Assembly: GCF_001723175.1 (NCBI RefSeq)
Contig: NC_064651.1
Location: 2,666,001 to 2,730,000 of the forward strand
DNA length: 64,000 nt
DNA from: Penicillium oxalicum
Taxonomy: Eukaryota > Ascomycota > Eurotiomycetes > Eurotiales > Aspergillaceae
Direction: 5' to 3'
In this document: piece by piece, positions 22,649 to 33,401 of the stretch
Layout of the letters: the number at the start of each line of letters is the position of its first letter
Position numbering within the stretch: the stretch's first letter is position 1
The notes under the pieces: generated by a model
What the model was told of the DNA's origin: nothing
Database searches by the model: none
The model's input: the letters and a program-made list of their open reading frames with translations, nothing else
Program-made: the position numbers and the translations under genes

Positions 22649-23850
22649 TTACGCCGCAGGGACACCCTCGTCACTCTCGGACTCGCTCTCGTCACCGCTG
22701 ACCTCCATGTTCTCGCGCTCCCGCTTGTCCATCAGCTCCTGCAGCATGGCGTCATCCTGCTCTGTGACAGCCTTGGGTGCCATCTTGACGGTGCAGTTAC
22801 CACCGGCCTCCTTGATCTTGGCGGCGATGTTCTCGATCGCAGCCTCGAGCATCTGGATACCCTGGTTCTTGTCCAAAGACTGGTTGGTCAGGACGTAAAG
22901 AGGGGGGGCGACCAGCTTGACCTTGATCTGGTTCTCGGGAGTGTTGTTTGCCTCGGCGGTGCGGAGAGCCTCCTTGACGGCATCGATACCCTCGTAGCCG
23001 AAGCAGGTCACCTCGATATCGGCACGGACCTTGGTCGGGTGGGGGGTCAACTTCTTGCTGATGTACTGCTGCAGCTCCTTCTTGACGACGTCGTTGGGGA
23101 ATTCGATCTCGTTCCAGACATCGGGGTTACTGAAAGACAAGTTTGGTAGTTAGTAATGAGGTTCTTTGGTGCTTCTGTTTCAGATTCCCGCCCTGGAACC
23201 CAATCTCCCCAATCTCGGCTGGGCAGAGGTCCCTGTAGCAACGTACGTGATAGAGATCTTGAAGGCATCGTGAGAGTGGCCGTATTTCCGGTTCAAGGGC
23301 CAGGCAATCTGCTGGTAAAGGGTCTCCAGGGGGGTCTGGGTGGCCTCGGCGACGTGGCGCATGATGGAGTGCACGGCCTTGCTCTTGTTGTAGCGCTCTT
23401 CGCACTTGACGACATCCTCGGGCGAGACACGGCGCTTGGAAAGATCAATGTAACCTATGAAAAAAAAAACCACGGATCAGTCAAACTGAGACATTCAACT
23501 TGAATACTCGGAAATCATTTCTGGCGCACCCTTCTCCTTGTCAACACGCAGGACAATGACGACCTCGTTCCGGCCGATACGGATCAACTTCTGAATACTA
23601 CGAATACGTCTTCGCGACAATTCAGAGAGCAGAATCATGCCGTCGATGTTGTCGTATTCCAACAGCTTCACGTATGCGCCCATTTCGGCGATCTGTTACA
23701 CCGACACCCAAGATAAAATCGTTAGCTCCAAATTCCTCGAGTTGGTATTCCCAAGATTGCAAAAGGCCGTACCTGCTTGACGTTGACCATGACATAGCTG
23801 TCCACCTCGGGGTACTTCTCCTCGTAGAATCGGCAATTTGTTAACGACAT
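22649..23850 (-). CDS. SUI2: translation initiation factor eIF2 alpha subunit (309 aa)
   Basis: This is a subunit of the eIF2 ternary complex that delivers initiator tRNA to the 40S subunit. Exons (minus): 23773-23850, 23530-23692, 23247-23454, 22649-23129, total 930 nt in frame; intron 3 carries a perfect TACTAAC branch site. The S1/OB domain starts [20 protein letters not shown]. The regulatory serine is present in [12 protein letters not shown] (Ser52 counting Met, the Ser51 of mature eIF2-alpha), so it can be controlled by GCN2-type kinases. A helical domain and an alpha/beta C-terminal domain follow, then a short acidic tail ([12 protein letters not shown]). The start is fixed by family alignment and AAAATG context. 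An E-box-like TCACGTGA lies about 250 bp upstream. Confidence 0.97.
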
Positions 23851-25150
23851 TTTGGCGGGGTTGCGCTGCGCGGTTCGACGTGAAAATTTCAGGCGGACGA
23901 CAGGACTGAAAAAACGGCAGTCCGAGCGATGGGTATGATCAAGCCTCGAGTGACAGGATCTGAAGGAGCCGAGGCAGTGAGAAGCGTCTTGAGTGAGGGA
24001 CTTGCAATAAGAAGCTCGTCTGAAATCACTCTTTGTGGCGGGCTCAAAACCCACATTGACTGCGGTCACGGGACCTGGCCATCCGGCGTTCGAAGTACAA
24101 TAGTCACGTGATATGGACGGCTCTCCGAAGAGGACTGCAGGAAGTGTATGGGTGTCAACACAGGCCATCGAACAAATCAATGAAAGCTGCTAGAAGTGGA
24201 CGGCCGTGGAAGGCTGTGCAGAGATGATTGCTCACAGGGTAAACTGGGGTATTCCAGTAGTTAATAAGCCGCTTTCAAGATGTCTGGATGTCTAGAGTTG
24301 GTGGGGTGTATTTATACTATTTACGGTCATTACTTCTCTTTGTTGCAGAGGCTTTGAGGCTACGCCATAAGCGCATGAGTTGGTACCACTGGATGGATGA
24401 AATAGTATTCTCTGTACCAGTTTCCCTTCATTTTCCCAAGCATGCTCCCGACGCCTCCAATCTCTTCGGCAAATCACAGTAAGACAGGCCCAAGGTCACC
24501 GAATCTTGACATGTCGCCATCAATAACTTGTTGTATGATCAAGTGTTGCACAACACCTAATATCTAATGTACTTGATTTCGTAGGAGTATGGCTGTGGCG
24601 GGTACTAAGATAGCAATGTCGAAAAAGTTACCAACAAGTACTATTGTCGGTCTACCCGCCTGGCGTCAGAGGCATTAAAGGCTGGACGAATGAAATCACG
24701 CCCGTCCGCAGTGCCGAAGGAACCCGCGCCTGAGAAAAACCTTCCTCTCTCTCTCTTTTTGTTTCTTTGTAATCTTTTGATCGTTTTAATCTCTCCAATG
24801 GAGTTTGCTTCTGGACTCTTCCTCTCCTCGCAAGACAGGCTTGTTGGACCGTGGGCCCCACTTATCGCTTATCGGTATCCCTAGTGGCCAGAAACTAATC
24901 CATCGAAGGCCGAGGGTCTCTGAATCCTGGCCCTGACACCGCCCATTCCTGGGATCTAAGAAAAATAATAAACTCGACCAGATCTAGATTTCTGACTTTG
25001 GCTCGGGAACACATCACTATCAGCGATTTCTCACAAAATAAAAAAAAAGACATCCTCTCCTTTGGGAAGGATGAGCACCGAGTGCTAGAGTTCAATTCGC
25101 ATAGAGGCTTGTGATCTGAGGTTCAGAGTGCCATCGCGGCGCGTTGCATC
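23851..25150. other. divergent intergenic, 1.3 kb
   Basis: Shared upstream region of eIF2-alpha (minus) and the SulP transporter (plus). It contains the palindrome TCACGTGA (24104-24111). The hyphenated inverted repeat GTGTTG-CA-CAACAC lies near 24543. No gene seen; the frames at 24288-24482 and 24652-24884 are short and unsupported. Confidence 0.5.
24104..24111. promoter_or_regulatory. E-box palindrome TCACGTGA upstream of eIF2-alpha
   Basis: This is an exact TCACGTGA palindrome about 254 bp before the eIF2-alpha ATG. In many ascomycetes this word is bound by Cbf1-type bHLH factors and is enriched near translation genes. Function here is inferred from motif and position only. Confidence 0.35.
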
Positions 25151-27678
25151 ATGTCCGAGTCAAGTTCCCTCCTCCGCCAGGATTCGGAGGGGCCGAGGTC
25201 TCTCCAAAATCGTATTCTCGACATCTTCCGCAATGGCCACAGCAGAAGACCTTCTCCGGGTCCGGATTCTGGAGATGAAGGTAGAGACATCGCAGGCCTT
25301 GGAGTCAATCGCACGAGCGAACCTGACGCCAGAACCCGCTTGTTGGAGTCGTATCACCAGTCTGATCCCATTTGTGGCGAAAGGCGTTGTAGCCATGGCA
25401 CCTTCTCTCCACGACCCGAGGAGCAGCCAGCGGCGAGCCAGAATCAGGGGCTGGATTCGAGCCTTCTCTTCAATCTCAATGGAAATGGTGACCAAGGGAT
25501 GAGCACAGCCCAGAGTTATGGCAGTATTGGACAGCCCGAATCACGGCCCGAGTCTGATTTTACGCCGCAAATGAAATCGTCTCTTTCGGCACTGTCGATG
25601 AACGATGACAAGAAGCAGTGAGTAACCCACCGTGAATTGCGACCATGAGTCGACCACGGCTAGTGGAAATCTAAGCAAGAGGCACAGATACATTTCGTAC
25701 TATATCCCTTTTTTCAACTGGATCGGTCAATATCAATGGTCATTCCTTCGCGGTGACTTGGTCGCTGCACTCACAGTATCGTCGATCTATATTCCGATGG
25801 CGCTGTCACTGGCATCCAACCTTGCTCACGCGCCACCCGTCAACGGTCTTTATTCCTTCGTGATCCATCCATTCGTCTATGCTATCCTGGGAAGCTGCCC
25901 TCTCTTGGTGATCGGACCAGAAGCGGCGGGATCACTCTTGACGGGTGCGATTGTGAAAGCCAGTATGCCAAGCAATAGCCCTCAAGATGATGATCTCATG
26001 GAGAGCGCCATCATTATCGGCATTTCGACGGCCATGGCGGGATCCATGATCCTCGTGGCCGGAATCACTCGTCTAGGATTCCTGGACAATGTCCTGAGTC
26101 GGCCTTTCCTCCGAGGCTTCATCACCGCCATTGGCTTCGTCATCTTCGCCGATCAGTTGATTCCGGAGCTGGGCCTCGCGGACCTCGCCAAAGAGGCGGG
26201 GGTCAGCCACGGCACGACTGTCGAGAAGCTCACCTTCATTGTACGGAACGTTGGAAAGAGCCACGGTCTGACAGCAGCAGTCTCACTCATCAGCTTCTCC
26301 ATCATCATGTTCTTCCGGTAAGTAGAGAGTGAATGGGACGTGCATCTAGCTTGTAATGGGCTTATGAGACTGACCACAAATGTTGCGCAGAACATTGAAG
26401 AAGTGGATGATGCCTCGCTTCCCTCAGGTGATTTATTTCCCAGATCGCTTCATCGTGGTGGTTCTATCAGCCGTGCTAGCCTATACCTTGAAGTGGGAGA
26501 ATAAGGGTCTTGAACTGCTCGGACACACTGAGATCAGCTCCAGCCAACTCTTCACCTTCCAGTGGCCGTTCCGCTTCAGCCATATGAGACACGTTCGTAC
26601 AGCGATGAGCAAAGCTTTCATCATCACGCTGCTCGGCTTCTTCGAATCGTCAGTTGCCGCGAAGGGACTCGGAGACGGAAAACCCGACGGGATCCAGGGA
26701 ATGCACATGAGTGCGAACCGAGAAATGGTAGCGTTGGGCGTAGCAAACGTGCTTGGCGGTTGCTTCATGTCTCTTCCGGCGTTCGGCGGATACGGTCGAA
26801 GCAAGGTCAACGCCCAGACCGGTGCGCGCACACCGATGAGCAGTATCTTCCTAAGTCTCATCACTCTCTTTGCCATTCTCGTGCTGCTACCATATCTTTC
26901 GTATCTTCCGGTAAGCAAAACCCTCCAGGTCTGAGACAATAAGTAAGCGTGAACCCTCCGAACTACAGCTGACGCCGTCCAGAAAGCCGTCTTGTCGTCG
27001 ATGATATCCGTCGTCGCCTACAGTCTTGTTGAAGAGTGTCCCCACGATCTCATCTTCTTCCTCCGCCTCCGAGGCTGGACTGAGCTCACCCTCATGTTTC
27101 TGATCTTCACCGCCACGATATTCTACTCCCTCGAGCTCGGAATGGCATTGGGGATCGGATTATCCGTCATCATTCTCATCCGCCACGCCACTCAGCCACG
27201 GATTCAGATCCTCGGCAAGGTCCCTGGCACTCAGACCCGTTTCGAGAACGCCGAACTTCAGCGGGAAAATGTGGAACTCATCGAGGGCGCCTTGATCGTC
27301 AAAATTCCAGAACCTCTCACCTTTGCCAACACAGGCGATTTGAAGAATCGTCTTCGACGCTTGGAGCTATATGGATCAAGCCGGACGCATCCATCTCGTC
27401 CTCGCATGCGACCTGCGGAAAACAACAAGAATATCATTTTCGACGTCCACGGCGTCACGAGTATCGATGGTTCCGGCACGCAAGTGCTCTATGAGATTGT
27501 CCGTGCGTACACAGAGCAAGGTGTGCGGGTGTTCTTCTGCCGCGTTCCCACCTCGAGCGTGTTTCGGATGTTTGAAAGGAGCGGTATTGTTGAACAATGT
27601 GGCGGTCTCACGCACTTTGTGCCTCGCGTCGACGAAGCGTTGCGGTTGGCGGAGATTGAGGAGCAAAGTGATATGTAG
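25151..27678 (+). CDS. SulP-family anion (sulfate) transporter with STAS domain (774 aa)
   Basis: This is a multi-spanning anion transporter/exchanger. Exons: 25151-25617, 25676-26317, 26391-26910, 26983-27678, total 2325 nt in frame. The first ~155 residues are hydrophilic and Ser/Gly-rich, unlike the short N-termini of plasma-membrane sulfate permeases. The transmembrane core begins at YISYYIPFFNWI and includes the SulP signature region (SSIYIPMALSLASNLAHAPP) and GPEAAGSLLTGA. The C-terminal STAS domain (about residues 635-765) includes IIFDVHGVTSIDGSGTQVL, whose DGSG loop corresponds to the nucleotide/phosphorylation loop of anti-sigma antagonists. The long N-terminus and overall layout recall the vacuolar/intracellular SulP subgroup rather than SUL1/2; substrate is uncertain. 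The first intron is short (58 nt) with a weak branch site. Confidence 0.88.
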
Positions 27679-28417
27679 ATGGTGGTCCTGGGGATAACAG
27701 CAGTTCAGGGCGGTACGAGAGGAGGATTTGATCTACCTTACCTCTCTGCTGCTGGACGTGGACAAGATTTGTCATCTTTTTTTTGTTGCATGCTCCAGTC
27801 TATGGGTTACTAAACGGTACTATATTGGGGTTGGATTTTATTGATGATGTACGCAGGGGGTGCTTATGATTGTTTGCAGCTTGTTCTGGCCTGTAAATAT
27901 TGACACGAACAAAATGTGATACCACTGTACGACACAAAGGAAGCCCTTTTGCGGTTTCATCGCATAGCAAAGTTCAACCCTGCACAGGGCTAGCTACGAC
28001 TAGGGCGGTAGATAGCACGCTTGAGTGAGGAGCTGACAAAGGTGAAGCCCAAGCTCTCGACAGGCCTCTACAAGTGCAGAGTCAAGTGCTGTGCGAGGGG
28101 CATCCCACCAATCGCCTCGAGTGGCAGGGTCTTCCTGGATCTCACAGACCCAGGACAATGACGGCTCAGATGGACCATACTCAATGCTTCCTGCACAAGA
28201 GAGCAAGGCCATTTACTGACCAAGCATCACCCGGTCCCACACTGGAAAAAGCTGGAGTCGCCATGTCGAGAAACCATCCACAAAAGCGATGAGAAACACC
28301 TCACCACCAAGCGAACCAATTGGCATCATCCGATAACAATCAACAGTATAAACCGGAGGCGGAAAAAGAAGGGGAAAAAAAGGGAATCTTGTTCTCTTCT
28401 CTCAACTCGCACTCAAA
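27679..28417. other. convergent intergenic, 739 bp
   Basis: Between the 3' ends of the SulP gene (plus) and the CENP-L-like gene (minus). Short frames at 28000-28292 lack support. Nothing else seen. Confidence 0.5.
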
Positions 28418-29473
28418 TCAAGTCGTGCCTAGATCCGCAAGAGTAGCCTTTCGTATAATCGCCCGCAGCAGCGTCTCGCTCGCCTTCACGGACGGAGATA
28501 CCCGGCGTTCCTCGTCATCGTCCTCGCCCATCTGAGCGGTGCCCACAACGAGTTTCATTCGTCCCTCGCTCCCCAGCACGAATGCAGCACAGGCAACTTT
28601 TGCAAGTCGCACATGTTGTCTGGAGACTTTATTCTGTAGCGATCCATCGAGATCCACCTTCATAGCCAGATGCTTTTCAAGATACGCACTGAGATTGGCA
28701 ATCAGGATACTCTTTGGCTTGCGCTGCGCGACGGGGACCTCCGAAGGAACCTGTAGAAAACCAACGAGCGAGTCACGCGCAATATTCACACTGAGATTGC
28801 GTAAAGCTGGCGCGATCGACGAGGAGAAGGCCAGTGAGAGTTGCAGGTCTTTCAGGACTTCTTCGACGAGATGATCTGCACTTGCGCCGTCTCTCGAACC
28901 GCGCAATTCTTCAAGGAAGATCTCCAGTCCGGTGCATAGAAATGCAGATGAAAGACGGAGATTTGAACAGTAGGCGTCAAAGGTGGATTGCAAGAAGGTA
29001 ATGAAGGTTTGTCGGAGTGCAGTGGGGAATTTTGTCAATAGTAAAGGTAGAATCGTCACGCCACTACGCTCTGCCTTTTTTGTAGCAGAGATAGAGGCGG
29101 TAGCAGCAGCATCATCAGCAGCAGCAGAGTCAGTCAGAAGAGCGGCTTTGCATGTAATGTTCTCATACTCGAGTGTGACGAGGATTCCGGACAATGATGA
29201 TTTGCGTGGCTCTTGCTTTGTCGAGAGGAATTCCCACCGACAGTCAATCAATGAGCCTGTTCGAGACAAGGTTTCATCTTCGGTCGTGCTGGTAGGAATA
29301 TGCAGGCCAGCTAAGACGTCGCCGGTGAGTTGGTCGCGCAATCGCGTGGCATACGCTTTCAGCGCGACTTGATTGTTGAGAAGAGTCGCGAACTCTTTGC
29401 CATGATGGAGTGGGGACAGACGGTGGAGATTCCACGAGGTGTTGAAAAGCTCCCTGTGTAAAATTCCCTCCAT
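28418..29473 (-). CDS. kinetochore protein, CENP-L/Fta1 family (351 aa)
   Basis: This is a likely subunit of the inner kinetochore (CCAN/Sim4-type complex), working with CENP-N at centromeric chromatin. It is one uninterrupted frame. I chose the ATG at 29473 (AAAATGG) because the family begins close to the conserved (LFNTSWNLHRLSPLHH) motif, here at residues 9-24; upstream codons are in frame but look like leader. A second conserved block is GLEIFLEELRG. The C-terminal part (SRQHVRLAKVACAAFVLG... then LRAIIRKA) fits the family's beta-rich end. The Ala/Ser-rich stretch at about 130-150 is a disordered linker encoded by CTG-type repeats. Family assignment rests on recalled motif similarity, not on a search. 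Confidence 0.7.
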   Translation of the reverse strand: MEGILHRELFNTSWNLHRLSPLHHGKEFATLLNNQVALKAYATRLRDQLTGDVLAGLHIPTSTTEDETLSRTGSLIDCRWEFLSTKQEPRKSSLSGILVTLEYENITCKAALLTDSAAADDAAATASISATKKAERSGVTILPLLLTKFPTALRQTFITFLQSTFDAYCSNLRLSSAFLCTGLEIFLEELRGSRDGASADHLVEEVLKDLQLSLAFSSSIAPALRNLSVNIARDSLVGFLQVPSEVPVAQRKPKSILIANLSAYLEKHLAMKVDLDGSLQNKVSRQHVRLAKVACAAFVLGSEGRMKLVVGTAQMGEDDDEERRVSPSVKASETLLRAIIRKATLADLGTT

Positions 29474-29837
29474 TTTATTTGTTTTTTTTCTGCTCTCTGT
29501 CTCTCTTGAATCTCTTGAAATCTTTTCTTTTGTATCGAACTCTCCCACACGGTCTCGTCGGGGTGGTTGCATTGTTCGGGGCGACGCGCCTTCAATTGCA
29601 AACAGAACAAACAACCAGGAGGTGATACTGCGTCGAGAGAAGAGCGCCTTTACTGAAAGCAGTGTTGACTGTTAAATACTGATGATAAATAGCTTCGCAC
29701 TCTGTATGCAATACAACGCCTGAATGTGCAGTTGATCTCTCCAAATGGACCAAGATTCTAAATGGATTGAACATGATGCTAAATCTTCTGAGAGCACGCA
29801 GCAACGCTCACACGAAACACAATGCATGGGTTTATCA
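29474..29837. other. intergenic, 364 bp
   Basis: The promoter/leader of the CENP-L-like gene and the trailer of the F-box gene, both on the minus strand. The CENP-L frame continues upstream to about 29614 without a better ATG. No feature seen. Confidence 0.5.
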
Positions 29838-31314
29838 TTAAGCTCTCCATCCCGGAGCTGGCCGGCAGTCCGGGCATCCCAACACAATCGGCAGGCCGTT
29901 CCAAGTCCACACGGTCTCTACGTGGTGTGGCCTCGCTCGCCGCACCTCCATCTCGAGAGACGCAGCGTCAAACCACACGTCCCGCACGGACCGGTGCGAA
30001 TCACTGTTCGCCGGACCAAATATTAATGATCTCATATGGTCCTTCTCGTGAATCGTCATATCCCGGTGGAAATTGTACATGAACTCCTTCCGTTGGATGC
30101 GCTGGTTGCCTCCATCGCCGATCTCGGCGGAGAAAAATTCCACAATTCGAGTAAAAGGGGACCACGTGAGGAGGGCATTGATCCACGTCTCGTCGACCGC
30201 CGAGTCCGGCGCAATGGTGTATCGAATGAGAGAGACCAGTAAATGCATGCAGTGATTTGTCGCAACCAGCGCGGCGGTGTTGTGGAAGGGAGGTGCTCGG
30301 AGGATTTGGGTTTGCAATTTGCGATACATCTGTCGACGGGTCTCGACGGACACGGGAACGGAGAGCTGTCCGGACTCGTGTGCTCGAAGGAGCAAGTTGG
30401 TGTGCTCGCGCTGAGCAGAAGCGAAGCTTTGTAAAAAGTACATCACGTAGTACCTGAAAGGGCCGGACGCTGTCAGTTTTACGCACTAGCGCGGGGAGGA
30501 GTTTCAAAGCGTGCGCCTGGCCGGGCACGGCGGTGACATACATGAGAGGGGCGAGATGAAACCAGATACTGGCCTTGCCTTTCTTGACCATCGCGAAACG
30601 CTCGGCTTTCTTGACGGGGAAGGACGATCGAAGAAAGACTTGCTCGGTTTGCATAAACCGGTCCATCACCCGGTCTGCTAAGTAATAGCACAGCTTGGAA
30701 CATTGCTTCTGCCGGGATCGGAGCTCATGGAGGTATCGGAAAGTGTAGAGATGGCCTCCTTTGGCACTCTTAGAGGGCGGAAAGAGGTCAGAGAGAAGCA
30801 CCATGTCGTCCTCTGGATTACGAGTGTATGTTCGCTTGTCATCGATGGGGGACGGGAGGGTTCCATGACGGCGCTGGCGGAGGTATTGGCGGACAATTTC
30901 GTGTTCGTTCAAGGATAGGAGGGCGTGGAAGGCCTTGCAAACAAGTCTCAGGTGGATGAAATCGGTGGTATCGCAGTAGCCGAAGATTTTGATTTGAATC
31001 TCGACCGGTAGGCCCCATGGGGACGGAGGGACTGGGGAGTTGACATTTTTCACGCTATGAGCGGCCGGACCGATGATCAGTTAGGTCAGATTCAAAACAG
31101 GGCGACGTTTACGGCATGAAGAATTCGGAGAGCTCTCTGTTCCCCCCCAAAAAGGTCCACATAGACCGTGGTGCCAAGGGCACACTCACCCCAATGAGGA
31201 GGACGTGGATTCCGAGACGTCGCGGCGATGGGATCGATCTTTGGCTTCTCTTCTCCGGGTCAGTGCAGCTCGAAATTTTTCCACAGCTGGTCGGATCTTG
31301 GCGAAGCTGGTCAT
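29838..31314 (-). CDS. F-box domain protein (417 aa, three exons)
   Basis: This is a putative substrate receptor of an SCF ubiquitin ligase. Exons (minus): 31190-31314, 30542-31054, 29838-30453, total 1254 nt and in phase at both junctions. The start exon encodes 42 residues (MTSFAKIRPA...); without it the F-box frame has no ATG, only GTG, so the upstream exon (donor GTGAGT, acceptor CATAG) is well supported. The second intron is 88 nt with donor GTATGT and branch CTGAC. The F-box is at about 55-90 (WGLPVEIQIKIFGYCDTTDFIHLRLVCK, key L57P58, and the LVC pattern). The remaining 320 residues have no repeats (no LRR, WD40 or Kelch) that I can recognise, so the substrate is unknown. Confidence 0.8.
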
Positions 31315-32500
31315 GCTTGGACAGCGCGAATGATTCACAACGACCCAGCTGTGACCAGGCCGCGCAGACGGAGCGAGGACGAGCTTACGCAAGTTCCACG
31401 TCCAGAAATCTTGCAAGAAGAGCAACCCAGAGCCACTCTCCACAAGCTAGTAAGAGCGTATCAAAATCTGACTAAGCGCTCAGGTGCACTCAGGCGCATT
31501 GAATTCAATTATCCATTCATCCTATTATCTGCACGAACGGGCTAGCCCGATCAACGAAGAAGCTCTGGTCAAGCTGGATTCCAGACAAGGACGAAGAAGA
31601 GTGGATTCTACTCGTCAAGACTTATGATTGGTCCTCCCATCCCCTTTGAGCGGGCAGCCCCCTCGACCTTGCAGCGGATTCCATCTCAACGAACGTGCAT
31701 TTCATCGACTGCACGCCTCTCTGCCATGCCAAGTCTAACAAGGTGAAGCCTATCGTGAGAAGAAAACTCATACAGGAGGAGGAGGTGTCGGGGATGGCGG
31801 CGACACCACTTAATCTGGTATCAGCGCAGTCTCTTTGGTCCAAAAAGAAGGACAGAGCTTCTCGACTTATGTACGAGTGGCCAAGATCTGAGAGCTCCGC
31901 CCAGGGCCTGCGCGGTCTCTCTGGATAGGAGAGGCTAATGAAGAGTCTGAATTTCGAGAAATTTCCGGTCCAAGAATAGGAACAGGGTGGACAGCTCTTA
32001 TTCTGCCACCGCAGATGGCTGTCTGTCCTATCTCACCTTTGCGTCAAGTCTCTTGAATCCGTTGTTAGGGCCCATCATCCATTCTCCTGGTGGGAGATCC
32101 GTACCGTTCCGTTGTGGATACGTCAAACATCAAGCTCGGCCGGAGTGATGTGGCCTTCGTTCTTCAATAGTTCTAAGGATGCTCCAAGATGTAAGGGACG
32201 ATGCGTATTCATTTCCGCACCGAGTATTTCGTCTAGCCTTTCGTCTCGGAAAAAGAAGCAGCCCCGTCGTGTCGTGCAGCGCTACCGCGCGAGACGGGCT
32301 TCTCTTCTTACGTCATCCCGCTTGCGTCAATAGCATGGCTCATCACGAGACAAATCCAGTTCACAGTGTCGGTTCGGTCCGGTTATCTGTGACTGAGAGG
32401 TAGTCTTGAACACATTTCAGTTCCTTTCTTCTCGGGCGAACAAAGTCGTTTCTTTTTAAGTAGGCTCTTTCAAATCATCACATCAGCAAAACCATCCACT
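31315..32500. other. divergent intergenic, 1.2 kb
   Basis: Shared upstream DNA of the F-box gene (minus) and the SDR gene (plus). Short frames at 31228-31545, 31622-31928 and 32112-32403 lack support. Nothing else recognised. Confidence 0.5.
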
Positions 32501-33401
32501 ATGGTTAACAACATACTCATCGTGGGAGCGACCCGAGGCCTGGGTGCCTCCTTAGCGACCCTATACTCCAAGGATCCAGCCAACCATGTATTCGGCACAG
32601 CACGATCTTCAGAGGCACCATCCACACCAGATATCACCTGGTTGACAGGAATTGATGTCTCGGAGCAGGATGTGGGACAGAAACTGGTCTCCGGTATCCC
32701 TGCATCAACCCAGCTCTCCTCGGTAATCATCACGGCCGGGTATTTTGGCTTCGAGACCTTTGATTCTCCCGACTGGGAAAAGCAAGTCAAGATGTACACC
32801 ACTTCTGCAATCAGCCCCGTCTTTGTGGTTCATCACCTGGTAAAAGCAGGCCTCGTGGGCAACGGAAGCAAGGTGATCATCGTCAGTAGCGAGAGCGGGA
32901 GCATCACCCTTCGACATGAGAAAGAAGGCGGAGGCAACTATGGTCACCATGCCAGTAAAGCGGCGTCCAATATGGTTGGGAAGTTGCTAAGCTTGGATCT
33001 CAAACCGCAAGGCATTGCCGTAGGGTTAGTCCATCCGGGCTTCATGCGAACGGAAATGACCAAGAGCGTCGGGTTTGATAAGTTTTGGGATGACGGTGGA
33101 GGTGAGTCTCACCGTCGATGAACCAAATTTTTCCTCTGAGAGGTGAACATCCTGTTGATCCGTTCTCCCAAAAGCTGTGACTCCCGACGAGGCAGCTCAG
33201 TCGCTGGCCTCGTTCATAGAAAGCTTTGACATTAGCAAGACTGGCGAGTATTGGGCACCTCGAGGACCGCGGTACGTACAAACCTCTTTGAAGAAGGCCA
33301 AAGGTTCGAAGTTGCGCTAACCACTCTGCATCAGTGACATCGGCACTGCGGAGGCTGTTCTTGGGAAGAACTTGCCCACACCACTTCAACTTCCATGGTA
33401 G
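32501..33401 (+). CDS. short-chain dehydrogenase/reductase, atypical active site (254 aa)
   Basis: This is an NAD(P)-dependent oxidoreductase of the SDR superfamily. Exons: 32501-33101, 33175-33271, 33335-33401, total 765 nt in frame. The N-terminal cofactor motif is GATRGLG (residues 9-15) after VNNILIV. The catalytic-serine strand is KVIIVSSESGS. The expected YxxxK is replaced by YGHHASK: Lys153 is in place but the residue four before it is His149, and Tyr147 sits two residues earlier. The following HPGFMRTEMTK and C-terminal EYWAPRGPRDIGTAE blocks are typical of a fungal SDR subgroup. Substrate unknown. Nothing adjacent suggests a pathway. Confidence 0.88.

Noticed and set aside
30455..30487. 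33-nt intron (GTGCGT donor) in the F-box gene
   Set aside because: Too short for a fungal intron and gives the wrong frame; the 88-nt intron with GTATGT donor fits frame and motif.
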